The notes under the pieces are model-generated. The model was not told where the DNA came from. It made no database searches and was given only the letters and a program-made list of their open reading frames with translations. A stretch of 64,000 bases of DNA. It comes from Streptomyces sp. B21-105. GTDB taxonomy: Bacteria; Actinomycetota; Actinomycetes; Streptomycetales; Streptomycetaceae. Made by a program: the position numbers and the translations under genes. How positions within the stretch are numbered: position 1 is the stretch's first letter; every line of letters starts with the position of its first letter. Below are positions 54,601-63,799 of this stretch, in pieces. The DNA is taken from positions 3,348,001 to 3,412,000 of the forward strand of contig NZ_JARUMJ010000001.1 in assembly GCF_036898465.1 (NCBI RefSeq), read 5' to 3'.

Positions 54601-55015
54601 CGTCTCCATCGGCAACGTCTCGGACGCCTCCGCCGACCTGGACCTCACGGTCTTCGACGCGGCCGGCAACCAGGTCGCGCAGCAGGCCGACGGTGACTCG
54701 GAGGAGGCGGTCTCCATCCCGGCGCCCGCCGCCGGCACGTACACCATCGAGGTCGCGGGCTACTCCGTCCCGGCCGGCACGACGGCGTACGACTACCTGG
54801 ACGTGTTCTTCTCGTCCTCCCTGGGCGCCGTCGCCGTCGACGAGTCGACGCCGGTGAAGCTGGGCACGGGCGCCTCGACGTCGGTCAAGGCGACGGTCAC
54901 CGCCGCGGCCGCGGCGCCCGAGGGCCGGGCCTTCTTCGGCCAGGTCCAGCTCGTGAACGCGCGGGGCACCGTCGCGGGCTCCGGCAGCGTGGCGATCGAG
55001 AAGGTCACCCCGTAA
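51692..55015 (+). CDS. secreted subtilisin-family (S8) peptidase
   Basis: 1107 residues from ATG 51692, preferred over ATG 51686 because AAGGGA lies 5 nt upstream. Export signal with RR (RRVARIAVAAGLVAAL) and cleavage near ADA. After a propeptide (about 40-180), the catalytic domain carries Asp in ILDSGVDLGHP, His in EHGTHVAGI and Ser in GTSMASPQ. A long insert sits between Asp and His. About 500 residues of beta-rich C-terminal domains follow, two with Ig/PPC-like features. A secreted protease active on peptides, probably tripeptidyl-peptidase-like by architecture. Confidence 0.92.
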   Translation: MTHTPEREPISGARRVARIAVAAGLVAALSAAGPIPMAFSADAGQAPVTADPGVKSAHDKLGSDDADLLAEAKAAGDKNVTLMVATAPGQTEQVAEELDGVKGGSVGQSYDKLGYVRATVPTGKADSAIAAAAKLSSVHAIDLRQDIVLDDPAPSADTATTAKSAKSAAKAKTYPAPGRKTPAENPYNPSFETGAVDFVKKNPKADGRGVTIGILDSGVDLGHPALQKTTTGERKIVDWVTATDPILDGDASWRPMTTSVSGPSFAFGGRTWTAKPGSYQVNLFRESATAGGDAKGDVNRDGDTTDVWGVLYDAAAGTVTVDVNNNGDFGDDTAMKPYKDGYQVGYFGTDDPKTDIAERQPFVVQIRKDVPMDPFGGDWVGKKADFANIGLIASEHGTHVAGITAANGLFGGNMDGAAPGAKLVSSRACVFGPGCTNVALTEGMIDLVVNRGVDIVNMSIGGLPGLNDGNNARAELYTRLIDTYGVQLVISAGNEGPGANTIGDPGLADKVISVGAGISKETWAANYGSQVTKKYALLPFSSRGPREDGGFTPTLVAPGAAINTTQTWLPGAPVAEAGYQLPAGYSMLQGTSMASPQAAGASALLISAAKQHKVALTPAILRTALTSTAHHIKGVQAYEEGAGAIDVVDAWKSIRKGATAHDYTVKAPVDTALDQALKTPGFGTGIYDRESGLKAGQKKTYDVTITRTSGPATAVRHELELENNAAGTFKILGDDEVKLPLNKPVTVRIQAKPRAAGIASAILEVDDPKTEGVDKQILNTVVVSTPLKHKFAVSNTVQRNSFQSYFLTVPEGAKSFEVAIGGLKDKSQTRFISIHPYGVAVEDSSTIYCYSNYPNTNGCRPDARSYLNPQAGVWEIEVESRRTSPLLDNPYKLEATVYGAAFDPATVTVPEVKVGTPATASWKVTNNFAAIDGKLAGGPLGSSKATRPTIANGETQTTTVEVPAGAKSLDVSIGNVSDASADLDLTVFDAAGNQVAQQADGDSEEAVSIPAPAAGTYTIEVAGYSVPAGTTAYDYLDVFFSSSLGAVAVDESTPVKLGTGASTSVKATVTAAAAAPEGRAFFGQVQLVNARGTVAGSGSVAIEKVTP

Positions 55016-55038
55016 CACGTAACACCGAGCACAGCAGT

Positions 55039-55070
55039 GGGGGCGGGCGTCCGTAAGGGCGCCCGCCCCC
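55039..55070 (+). terminator. terminator downstream of the subtilase
   Basis: 11-bp perfect stem GGGGGCGGGCG / CGCCCGCCCCC, 10-base loop, 24 bp after the stop. It also faces the oncoming anti-sigma-like gene. Confidence 0.85.
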
Positions 55071-55156
55071 CGCCGTTCCCGCCGCCGACCGGCCCCGTCA
55101 GGGCACGCGCCGCGCGACCCGACCCGTCCCGGCGGCCCGGTCGGCCCGTCACCCGG

Positions 55157-55993
55157 TCAGCCGGGCGGGGTTCCGTCACAGGTGAGGCCGGCCGTCTCGG
55201 GGAGGGCTCGGGCGAGCGCGGTCCGCTGGGGCACGATGTCGGCCTCGCCGACCGCCCAGACGTCGGGCGTGGCCGACCCCCGCCCCAGCGCGACCAGCAC
55301 GTGGTCGCCCGCCGCCGGCAGCGGGTCCGTGTCGTGCTCCAGGTCGAAACCCGCCTCCGGCGAGCTCACGGCGGGCCGGTACGCGTGCGTGACGCGCAGC
55401 GTGACGCGCTCGCGGGTCGTACCGGGCAGCGGGCGGACGTCCGTCACCTCCCCCTCCACCACGAGCCGGGCGCACACGAGGTACCCGGGGTCGCCGAGCG
55501 GGCTGCCGGCGTCCTCGGTGCCCTTGGCCCCCGACCCGTCGGCGCCCGCGCCCGCGTCGCTCGCGGCGCTCGCCTTCCCGTCGGCGTCGTCGGACACCCC
55601 GTGCCCCACCTGGACGACCCCCCACCCGACCCCGAAGACCGTCGCGCCGGCGGCGGCGACGCACGCGGCCCGCAGCACGAGAGGCCGCAGCCGGGCCGCC
55701 GGCCCGGGCCGGGACGGCGAGGGGAGCCGGGACGCGCGGGGCGGCCGGGGGCGCCGGAATCGCCCGGGCCGGTGTGCCGGGTCGGCCCGCTGCTCCGCCC
55801 GGGCCGCCGGGTCCGCCGTGAGGGCGTCCGCGAGGGCGCCGAGCTGCTCGCGCAGCAGCGCGAGGTCGGCCGTCGCCGAGCGGTGTTCCGCCATGAAGGC
55901 GTCGTCCGCGCGGCTCTCGTACGGCAGCGGCTCGTCGACGATCGCGGCCATCAGCGCGTCCAGACCGGCGCGGCCCTCGTGTTCCGCGGTCAC
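55157..55993 (-). CDS. membrane protein, putative anti-sigma factor partner
   Basis: 278 residues from a GTG start 1 bp after the sigma-factor stop. Cytoplasmic N-terminus of about 100 residues, one membrane helix (about 104-126), then an extracytoplasmic domain of about 150 residues with two Cys. The position and membrane topology fit an anti-sigma factor, but the zinc anti-sigma motif HxxxCxxC is absent, so it is not a canonical ZAS protein. Could equally be a signalling or structural membrane protein. Confidence 0.6.
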   Translation of the reverse strand: MTAEHEGRAGLDALMAAIVDEPLPYESRADDAFMAEHRSATADLALLREQLGALADALTADPAARAEQRADPAHRPGRFRRPRPPRASRLPSPSRPGPAARLRPLVLRAACVAAAGATVFGVGWGVVQVGHGVSDDADGKASAASDAGAGADGSGAKGTEDAGSPLGDPGYLVCARLVVEGEVTDVRPLPGTTRERVTLRVTHAYRPAVSSPEAGFDLEHDTDPLPAAGDHVLVALGRGSATPDVWAVGEADIVPQRTALARALPETAGLTCDGTPPG

Positions 55994-55994
55994 G

Positions 55995-56534
55995 TCACAC
56001 CACCTCGTCCTCGTGCAGGCGGGCGCGCAGCGCCCGGACCGCTGTGTGCAGGCGGCTCTTGACGGTGCCCTCGGGGACGCCCAGCTCCCGGGCTATCGAG
56101 CGCACCGGCAGGTCGGCGTAGAAACGCAGGACGAGGACCTGCCGCTGGGCGTCGGGCAGCTCGTCCAGGCCCTGGGCGACGGCGAGGGAGAGCACGCTGG
56201 TGTCCTCGCCCGAGGCGGGCTCGTGCTGGCGCAGCGAGGCCAGCCGCTCCCCCAGCCGTTCCTGACGGCGTTTGGCGCGATGCCAGTCCATGGCGAGGTT
56301 GGAGGCCACGACCGCCGCCCACGCGGAGACGTCGCGCGGCGCCTCGTAGCCTTTCGCCGCGCGTTCCAGCAGCCGCAGGCGGACCTGCTGCACCCCGTCC
56401 GGCAGGTCCGCCTGCGGCATCCCGCCGAGCGCGAGCACCGCCCGCACCCGGCGTTCCTGCGCCGCGTCCAGGGGGTCGTCGCCGGACACGGCCCCGTCCT
56501 CCCCCAGGACGCGGTGGGCCCTTCTGCGCAGCAC
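55995..56534 (-). CDS. RNA polymerase ECF-type sigma factor
   Basis: 179 residues from GTG 56534 (GTG 56540 would add two). GGGAGG lies about 7 nt upstream of 56534. Region 2 has PDGVQQVRLRLLERAA and AAVVASNLAMDWHRAKRR; region 4 has LPDAQRQVLVLRFYADLPVRSIARELGVPEGTVKSRLHTA. Two-domain ECF sigma. Cotranscribed with the membrane protein downstream (1-bp spacing). The signal it answers is unknown. Confidence 0.9.
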   Translation of the reverse strand: MLRRRAHRVLGEDGAVSGDDPLDAAQERRVRAVLALGGMPQADLPDGVQQVRLRLLERAAKGYEAPRDVSAWAAVVASNLAMDWHRAKRRQERLGERLASLRQHEPASGEDTSVLSLAVAQGLDELPDAQRQVLVLRFYADLPVRSIARELGVPEGTVKSRLHTAVRALRARLHEDEVV

Positions 56535-56540
56535 AGCCAC

Positions 56541-57872
<1,332 letters not shown>

Positions 57873-57888
57873 CGCCCTCGCACACGTG

Positions 57889-57927
57889 CGCAGGGGTGGC
57901 CGCCGGTGTTCGGCGGCCAACCCTGCG
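57889..57927. terminator. bidirectional terminator between asd and mazF
   Basis: 17-bp stem with one mismatch (CGCAGGG-x-TGGCCGCCG type) and a 5-base loop, between converging stops. Confidence 0.85.
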
Positions 57928-57946
57928 GTGCGCTCAGACGGTGCGC

Positions 57947-58294
57947 TCAGAGAGCGAGGTGCCGCCGGAGTGCGCCGTCGATCTCCGCCATGCGCGGTCG
58001 TGGTACCGCACCGATCCGCGCGAGGATCCGCTCCGGAGCCACGGCTCGCACCTGCTCGCACTGAGCCTTCGAGTCCTTGGGCAAGTGGCACTCGTCCGCG
58101 CCGAGGAACACCTGGAACGTCAGGACGCGCGTCGTGTTCGACGTGAGGGGCACCACGGTGATCACCCCTCGGCCGTGGCGCTCGACCGACCGGTTGGCGG
58201 CGTCGTTGGACACGATCACCGAGGGGCGCGCCTTGTTCACTTCGCTGCCCCGCGTCGGCTCGTAGTCGACCAGACAGATGTCACCTCGCCTCAT
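57947..58294 (-). CDS. MazF/PemK-family endoribonuclease toxin
   Basis: 115 residues from ATG 58294. Start MRRGDICLVDYEPTRGSEVNKARPSVIVSND is the PemK/MazF signature; the GSEVNKARP loop and ITVVPLTSN strand are intact. Cleaves mRNA when released from its antitoxin. Its start overlaps the antitoxin end by 14 bp. Function is inferred from family. Confidence 0.9.
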   Translation of the reverse strand: MRRGDICLVDYEPTRGSEVNKARPSVIVSNDAANRSVERHGRGVITVVPLTSNTTRVLTFQVFLGADECHLPKDSKAQCEQVRAVAPERILARIGAVPRPRMAEIDGALRRHLAL

Positions 58295-58511
58295 CGACCA
58301 GCCCGTCGCCCGCGAACCTGTCCCAGAACCCGGCGTCCTCGCCCGCGTCCCACTCCTGGAAAGCCTCCGCGTACTCGGCCTCCAGCTGGCCGGCACGCAG
58401 CAGCTCGATGGCAGCGTGTATCACGGCGGACCGCGAATCGGCCTCGGTTCTGGCCGCGTACTCATCGACGAAGGCGACGTCCTCCTGGGGCAGACTCACA
58501 CTGATCTTCAT
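58281..58511 (-). CDS. ribbon-helix-helix antitoxin (MazE-like)
   Basis: 76 residues from ATG 58511. N-terminal MKISVSLPQEDVAFVDEYA is a ribbon-helix-helix DNA-binding motif; the acidic C-terminus (EYAEAFQEWDAGEDAGFWDRF) would bind the toxin. Longer upstream frames overlap the pepN promoter. TAGTAT 7 nt before the ATG suggests a leaderless mRNA. Autorepression is expected; half-sites ACTAC/GTAG overlap the -10 on the same stretch. Confidence 0.88.
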   Translation of the reverse strand: MKISVSLPQEDVAFVDEYAARTEADSRSAVIHAAIELLRAGQLEAEYAEAFQEWDAGEDAGFWDRFAGDGLVDEAR

Positions 58512-58518
58512 ACCCCCG

Positions 58519-58524
58519 ATACTA
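58519..58524 (-). promoter_or_regulatory. -10 element of the toxin-antitoxin operon (leaderless)
   Basis: TAGTAT, seven bases, then the antitoxin ATG. Possible antitoxin operator with the neighbouring CTAC/GTAG dyad. Confidence 0.6.
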
Positions 58525-58611
58525 CCCGCAGTAGCCAAACCGTAGCCACTCCAGCGTGGGCGGACTTCGTGGAAGGATGACGCAACCGACACATATCGAG
58601 GAGATGACCGC

Positions 58612-61179
58612 GTGCCTGGCACAAACCTGACTCGCGAAGAGGCGCAGCAGCGGGCGAAGCTGCTCACCGTTGACTCGTACGAGGTCGATCTCGACCTCTC
58701 CGGCGCGCGGGAGGGCGGCACTTACCGGTCCGTGACCACCGTGCGCTTCGACGTGGCCGAAAACGGTGCCGCGTCCTTCATCGACCTGGTGGCCCCGGCC
58801 GTCCACGAGGTGACGCTCAACGGGGAGGAGCTGGCCCCCGAAGAGGTGTTCCAGGACTCCCGGATCGCGCTGCCGGGCCTGCTGGAGGGGCGTAACGTCC
58901 TGCGGGTCGTGGCGGACTGCGCGTACACCAACACCGGTGAGGGTCTGCACCGGTTCGTCGACCCGGTCGACGAACAGACCTATCTCTACACCCAGTTCGA
59001 GGTACCGGACGCCCGTCGGGTGTTCGCGTCCTTCGAGCAGCCCGACCTCAAGGCGACCTTCCAGTTCACCGTGAAGGCGCCGACCGGCTGGACCGTCGTC
59101 TCCAACTCGCCGACGCCGGAGCCCAAGGACGACGTCTGGGTGTTCGAGCCGACCCCGCGGATCTCCAGCTACATCACCGCGCTCGTCGTCGGCCCGTACC
59201 ACAGCGTCCACAGCGTGTACGAGAAGGACGGGCAGTCGGTGCCGCTCGGCATCTACTGCCGGCCCTCGCTCGCCGAGTTCCTCGACTCGGACGCGATCTT
59301 CGAGGTCACCCGGCAGGGCTTCGACTGGTTCCAGGAGAAGTTCGACTACGCGTACCCGTTCCAGAAGTACGACCAGCTGTTCGTGCCGGAGTTCAACGCG
59401 GGCGCGATGGAGAACGCGGGCGCGGTCACCATCCGCGACCAGTACGTGTTCCGGTCCAAGGTGACCGACGCCGCGTACGAGGTACGCGCGGAGACGATCC
59501 TGCACGAGCTGGCCCACATGTGGTTCGGCGACCTGGTCACCATGGAGTGGTGGAACGACCTGTGGCTGAACGAGTCGTTCGCCACGTACACCTCGATCGC
59601 CTGCCAGGCGTACGCGCCGGACTCGCGCTGGCCGCACTCGTGGACCACGTTCGCCAACTCCATGAAGACCTGGGCCTACCGACAGGACCAGCTGCCCTCG
59701 ACCCACCCGATCATGGCCGAGATCCGCGACCTGGACGACGTCCTGGTCAACTTCGACGGCATCACGTACGCCAAGGGCGCGTCCGTCCTGAAGCAGCTCG
59801 TGGCGTACGTCGGCATGGACGAGTTCTTCGCGGGCGTGCAGGCGTACTTCAAGCGGCACGCCTTCGGCAACACGCGGCTGTCCGACCTGCTCGGCGCGCT
59901 GGAGGAGACCTCCGGCCGTGACCTCGCCACGTGGTCGCAGAAGTGGCTGCAGACGGCCGGCATCAACGTGCTGCGCCCCGAGATCGAGACGGACGCCGAG
60001 GGCGTCATCACCTCGTTCGCGGTCCGCCAGGAGGCCCCGGCGCTCCCGGCCGGTGCGAAGGGCGAGCCGACGCTGCGCCCGCACCGCATCGCCGTCGGCC
60101 TGTACGGCCTCGACGACGACAGCGGCAAGCTGCTGCGCGACGAGCGCGTGGAGCTGGACATCGACGGCGAGCTGACGGCCGTCCCGCAGCTGGTCGGCAA
60201 GCGCCGTCCGGACGTCGTCCTGCTCAACGACGACGACCTGTCGTACGCCAAGGTCCGGCTGGACGAGCAGTCGCTCGCCTTCGTCACCGAGCACCTGGGC
60301 GACTTCGAGGCGTCCCTGCCGCGCGCGCTGTGCTGGGCGTCGGCGTGGGACATGACCCGGGACGCCGAACTGCCCGCCCGTGACTACCTGTCCCTGGTGC
60401 TGTCCGGCATCGGCAAGGAGTCGGACATCGGCGTGGTCCAGTCGCTGCACCGTCAGGTCAAGCTCGCCGTCGACCTGTACGCCGACCCGACGGCCCGCGA
60501 GGCACTGCTGACCCGCTGGACGGACGCCACGCTCGCCCATCTGCGGTCCGCCGCCGCGGGCAGCGACCACCAGCTGGCCTGGGCGCGCGCGTTCGCGGCC
60601 ACCGCCCGCACGCCGGAGCAGCTGGACCTCCTGGACTCCCTGCTGGACGGTTCGCAGACGATCGAGGGCCTGGCTGTCGACACCGAGCTGCGCTGGGCGT
60701 TCGTGCAGCGGCTCGCGGCGGTCGGCCGGTTCGACGAGGCGGAGATCGCCGCCGAGTACGAGCGCGACCGCACGGCGGCCGGCGAGCGGCACGCGGCGAG
60801 CGCGCGGGCCGCGCGTCCGACGCCGGAGGCCAAGGCGGAGGCGTGGGCGCAGGTCGTCGAGGACGACAAGCTGCCCAACGCCCTTCAGGAGGCGGTCATC
60901 GGCGGCTTCGTCCAGACCGACCAGCGTGAGCTGCTCGCGCCGTACACCGACCGCTACTTCGAGGTCGTCAAGGGCATCTGGGAGTCCCGTTCGCACGAGA
61001 TCGCCCAGCAGATCGCGGTCGGCCTCTACCCGGCGGTCCAGGTCTCCCAGGAGACCCTGGACCGCACGGACGCCTGGCTGGCCTCGGCCGAGCCGAACGC
61101 GGCCCTGCGCCGCCTCGTCTCCGAGTCCCGCTCGGGCGTGGAGCGCGCGCTGAATGCCCAGGCGGCCGACGCGCGCTAG
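58612..61179 (+). CDS. pepN: aminopeptidase N (M1 metallopeptidase), copy 2
   Basis: 855 residues from GTG 58612 with GAGGAG 8 nt upstream. GAMENAG and HELAHMWFG with the Glu in LNESFATY. It is close to copy 1 along its whole length but lacks the N-terminal insert and the Ala/Glu tail, so it looks like the standard chromosomal PepN. Divergent from the MazEF-like module, which shares its promoter region. Ends at a perfect hairpin. Confidence 0.97.
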   Translation: MPGTNLTREEAQQRAKLLTVDSYEVDLDLSGAREGGTYRSVTTVRFDVAENGAASFIDLVAPAVHEVTLNGEELAPEEVFQDSRIALPGLLEGRNVLRVVADCAYTNTGEGLHRFVDPVDEQTYLYTQFEVPDARRVFASFEQPDLKATFQFTVKAPTGWTVVSNSPTPEPKDDVWVFEPTPRISSYITALVVGPYHSVHSVYEKDGQSVPLGIYCRPSLAEFLDSDAIFEVTRQGFDWFQEKFDYAYPFQKYDQLFVPEFNAGAMENAGAVTIRDQYVFRSKVTDAAYEVRAETILHELAHMWFGDLVTMEWWNDLWLNESFATYTSIACQAYAPDSRWPHSWTTFANSMKTWAYRQDQLPSTHPIMAEIRDLDDVLVNFDGITYAKGASVLKQLVAYVGMDEFFAGVQAYFKRHAFGNTRLSDLLGALEETSGRDLATWSQKWLQTAGINVLRPEIETDAEGVITSFAVRQEAPALPAGAKGEPTLRPHRIAVGLYGLDDDSGKLLRDERVELDIDGELTAVPQLVGKRRPDVVLLNDDDLSYAKVRLDEQSLAFVTEHLGDFEASLPRALCWASAWDMTRDAELPARDYLSLVLSGIGKESDIGVVQSLHRQVKLAVDLYADPTAREALLTRWTDATLAHLRSAAAGSDHQLAWARAFAATARTPEQLDLLDSLLDGSQTIEGLAVDTELRWAFVQRLAAVGRFDEAEIAAEYERDRTAAGERHAASARAARPTPEAKAEAWAQVVEDDKLPNALQEAVIGGFVQTDQRELLAPYTDRYFEVVKGIWESRSHEIAQQIAVGLYPAVQVSQETLDRTDAWLASAEPNAALRRLVSESRSGVERALNAQAADAR

Positions 61180-61242
61180 TCGACGCGGTACGGCGGAACG
61201 CGGCGCGTACGCAACACAGCGCGTGCGTCGGCGCGTGGACGA

Positions 61243-61282
61243 CGGCGAGGGCGCCCGGTGATCACACCGGGCGCCCTCGCCG
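61243..61282. terminator. bidirectional terminator between pepN copy 2 and the exporter
   Basis: Perfect 18-bp stem (CGGCGAGGGCGCCCGGTG and complement) with an ATCA loop. Confidence 0.92.
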
Positions 61283-61307
61283 CATGCTCACCTCACCTCA
61301 CCGCGTC

Positions 61308-62246
61308 TCACTTCCCCGCGGCCGCCCGCGCGGGCGGGAGGTCGGCGGCGGCCCCGAGGTCCTCGCGGGGGCGGGTCGCGGCCGGCACGGGCGGCCGCCG
61401 CGGCGTCAGCTGCCCCGCCACCGTCGCGGCGAAGGCCAGCGCCATGCCCGTCAGCTGCACGGGCGTCAGCGACTGGCCGAGCGCCGCCCAGCCGACGACG
61501 GCCGCGGTCAGCGGCGAGAGCGGGGCGAGGAAGGTGACCTGGGTGGCGCTGAGGCGGCCGATGCCGCGGAACCAGAGCCAGTACGAGACCGCCGTGTTCG
61601 CCAGGGCGAGGTAGAGGTAGCCGGCGACCGCACGGCCGTCCAACGCGGGCGGGGCGCCCTCGACGAGCAGGGCGAGCGGCGCGATGAGCAGGCCGCCCAC
61701 GGTGAGCTGCCAGCCGGTGAGGGCGAGCGGGCCGACCCCTTCGGGACGGCCCCACTTCTTCGTCAGGACCGTTCCGGCCGACATCGACGCCGTGGAGGCG
61801 AGCGCGGCGACCACCCCGAGCGCGTCCGGCGCCCCGGCCGCCTTCAGCACGACGAGGCCGACGCCGAACACGGCCACCACGCCGGTGAGCAGGGTCCGTG
61901 CGGTGGGCCGTTGCCTCAGCAGCACCGCCGACAGGCCGACCACGAGCAGCGGGCCGACCGAGCTGACGATGGCCGCCATGCCGCCGGGCAGCCGGTAGGC
62001 GGCGAGGAAGAGGAGGGGGAAGAAGGCGCCGATGTTCAGCGCGCCGAGCACCGCGGCCTTCCCCCACCAGACCCCGCGCGGCAGCACCCGGCCGAGCGCG
62101 AGCAGCAGCAGCCCGGCGGGCAGCGCCCGCATCAGGCCGGTGAACAGGGGCCGGTCGGCCGGGAGGAACTCGGAGGTGACGGCGTAGGTGGTGCCCCAGG
62201 AGATCGGGGCGAGGGCGGTGAGCAGGACGGTGGCTGACCTCTTCAT
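61308..62246 (-). CDS. EamA/DMT-family transporter
   Basis: 312 residues from ATG 62246. Ten membrane helices in two EamA repeats. Short basic C-terminus. Exports (or imports) a small metabolite, substrate unknown. TAAGCT ends 6 nt before the ATG, so probably leaderless; a 20-bp palindrome covers this -10, and a MarR gene is divergent, so the exporter is likely MarR-repressed. Confidence 0.9.
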   Translation of the reverse strand: MKRSATVLLTALAPISWGTTYAVTSEFLPADRPLFTGLMRALPAGLLLLALGRVLPRGVWWGKAAVLGALNIGAFFPLLFLAAYRLPGGMAAIVSSVGPLLVVGLSAVLLRQRPTARTLLTGVVAVFGVGLVVLKAAGAPDALGVVAALASTASMSAGTVLTKKWGRPEGVGPLALTGWQLTVGGLLIAPLALLVEGAPPALDGRAVAGYLYLALANTAVSYWLWFRGIGRLSATQVTFLAPLSPLTAAVVGWAALGQSLTPVQLTGMALAFAATVAGQLTPRRPPVPAATRPREDLGAAADLPPARAAAGK

Positions 62247-62250
62247 ATAG

Positions 62251-62270
62251 GTAGCTTAGCGCTAAGCTAC
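62251..62270. promoter_or_regulatory. MarR-type operator overlapping the exporter -10
   Basis: Perfect 20-bp palindrome GTAGCTTAGCGCTAAGCTAC. It contains the exporter -10 (TAAGCT, minus strand), so bound repressor would block the promoter. It lies 85 bp upstream of the marR start. Confidence 0.75.
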
Positions 62271-62354
62271 TTACTTGCAAGTCTCTTGTCTGTCATCCGC
62301 TAGTTCGTGAGCCACTTTCTTGCGGGTCACCGAAGGCGGGCGGATACTCACCCC

Positions 62355-62966
62355 ATGAGCAGCCAGTCCCCCACGCCCGCGGACCCCACGCCGGCAGACT
62401 CCCCGCCTGCGGCGCACTCGCCCAAGGACCCCTCGCGCAAGGACCGCACGCGCAAGGACGTCACGCGCAAGGACCCCGTCGACGCGATCGCCGAGCAGTG
62501 GGCGACGGTGCGGCCGGACCTCGACACCGCCGCCATGGAGGTGTTCGGCCGCATCGGCCGGATCGCCCGCGCGATGGGCGACCGTACGGAGCAGGCGTAC
62601 GCGGCACTCGGCATCGCCCGCGGCGAGTTCGACGTACTCGCCACTCTGCGCCGCTCCGGCGAGCCCTACACCCTCTCGCCGCGTCAGCTCTCGGCGACGC
62701 TCATGCTGACCACCGGCGGCATGACCGGCCGCCTCGACAAGCTGGAGCGGGCCGGGCTGCTGCGTCGCTCCCCCGACCCGCACGACCGCCGCGGCCTCCA
62801 GGTGACGCTGACCGAGCGCGGACTGGAACTCGTCGACCGTGCCGTCGTCGCGGGCCTCGCCGTCCAGACGGATTCCCTGGCCGCAGCCCTGAACGCCGAA
62901 CAGGCCGGCCGACTGGCCGACCTGCTGCGGGAGTTGCTGCTGTCCACGGAGACCCCGCGAGGCTGA
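62355..62966 (+). CDS. MarR-family transcriptional regulator
   Basis: 203 residues from ATG 62355 (ATG 62307 adds 16). Winged helix-turn-helix: SATLMLTTGGMTGRLDKLERAGLLRR, then SPDPHDRRGLQVTLTERG (wing). The first 55 residues are a Ser/Pro/Lys-Asp repetitive, disordered extension (RKDRTRKDVTRKD). It likely binds the palindrome in the shared promoter and represses the exporter until a ligand binds. Confidence 0.92.
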   Translation: MSSQSPTPADPTPADSPPAAHSPKDPSRKDRTRKDVTRKDPVDAIAEQWATVRPDLDTAAMEVFGRIGRIARAMGDRTEQAYAALGIARGEFDVLATLRRSGEPYTLSPRQLSATLMLTTGGMTGRLDKLERAGLLRRSPDPHDRRGLQVTLTERGLELVDRAVVAGLAVQTDSLAAALNAEQAGRLADLLRELLLSTETPRG

Positions 62967-63165
62967 CGACGCCCGATCCCGCCCGTCCCGGCCCGTCCGG
63001 TCTGGTGTCGAAGGGCCATGCGAAGCCGAGTTCCTCGGCCCGCTCGCGGGTGCCGCCGCTGACCCGGCTGTAGCGCTTCGAGTCCTCCTCGGCCAGCCGA
63101 CGCAGGGCGGCCGCGGCCTGCTCCCGCGGTGGCGCGCCGTCGTCCCAAACGGCCCACTGGAACAC
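62967..63165 (-). pseudogene. possible gene remnant opposite the marR 3' end
   Basis: From GTG 63165 (GGAAGGGG upstream) a plausible coding stretch reads FQWAVWDDGAPPREQAA up to ELGFAWPFDT. The frame then stays open into the antisense of marR with no stop until 62701. Such overlap suggests a truncated gene whose 3' part is lost. No family is recognised. Confidence 0.35.
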
Positions 63166-63316
63166 CAGCGGGTCCCCTTCCGATCGTCCGGGGCGCTCAC
63201 CGGACGGTGGGGGACTCGATTCGGTAGGTCATGCGCACCAGCCTGCCCGCCGAGCCGCCCGGCCTGTCGACGGATTTCCGGACTGCGGCCCGCCGCCCTT
63301 CGGTCCGGACACACAG
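63166..63316. other. no gene seen
   Basis: Between the remnant and the terminator. Only a 12-codon frame is visible. Nothing supported. Confidence 0.3.
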
Positions 63317-63377
63317 CGAGGGCGCCCGTCCCGCCGTGCACGGTCTGTGCGTACGTGCGGTGGGACCGGCGCCCTCG
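63317..63377 (-). terminator. terminator downstream of the small membrane protein
   Basis: Long stem: CGAGGGCGCC / GGCGCCCTCG (10 bp), one C-C mismatch, then GTCCC / GGGAC, with further pairing inside. It starts 25 bp after the stop at 63402. Confidence 0.75.
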
Positions 63378-63401
63378 AGGAGCGTGCCGAGAACGGGAAC
63401 C

Positions 63402-63686
63402 TCAAGCCTTGGCGGGCTTGGCCTTCCCCCGGACGGAGATGTTGGAGCTGGTGTCGTCGCCCCGGTCCTTCGACCTGTCCAGCACCCACACCAGTCCGGC
63501 GATCAGCGCGAACAGTACGAGGGGGGCCGCGACGTAGAGGCCCAGCGTCTCGATGACGCTGAGACCCGGGCCGGGGTCGTCGCCGTCGTCGCGGGTGAGC
63601 GCGAGCGCGGGGGACGACATGAGCAGCATCATCAGCGTCGTACCGGCGGCCAGGGCGCCGGCGCGCAGGGCGTTCTTCTTGTCCAC
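63402..63686 (-). CDS. small exported/membrane protein (uncharacterised)
   Basis: 94 residues from GTG 63686. N-terminal signal-like segment (about 7-30), an acidic loop with DDGDDPGPG, a second membrane helix (about 46-67), and a basic tail. Longer upstream start (63803) is unlikely. TAACTT ends 7 nt before the GTG, so probably leaderless. Next to the malQ 3' end on the same strand. No function assigned. Confidence 0.7.
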   Translation of the reverse strand: MDKKNALRAGALAAGTTLMMLLMSSPALALTRDDGDDPGPGLSVIETLGLYVAAPLVLFALIAGLVWVLDRSKDRGDDTSSNISVRGKAKPAKA

Positions 63687-63693
63687 GGTGCCC

Positions 63694-63699
63694 AAGTTA
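63694..63699 (-). promoter_or_regulatory. -10 element of the small membrane protein (leaderless)
   Basis: TAACTT, seven bases, then GTG. No Shine-Dalgarno is present. Confidence 0.5.
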
Positions 63700-63799
63700 G
63701 CGAACGGCGTCGCGACGCGCGCGTCCGGGGTGCCGTATGAGGCGCGCGCGACCGTCACGTCCCCGCCCGGGCGTCGCCGGGGGAAGCGCGGGGCGGCCG

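Noticed and set aside
61288..62280. 330-residue frame opposite/within the DMT exporter
   Set aside because: It is an Arg/Ala-rich shadow in another frame; the EamA helices lie only in the 61308-62246 frame.
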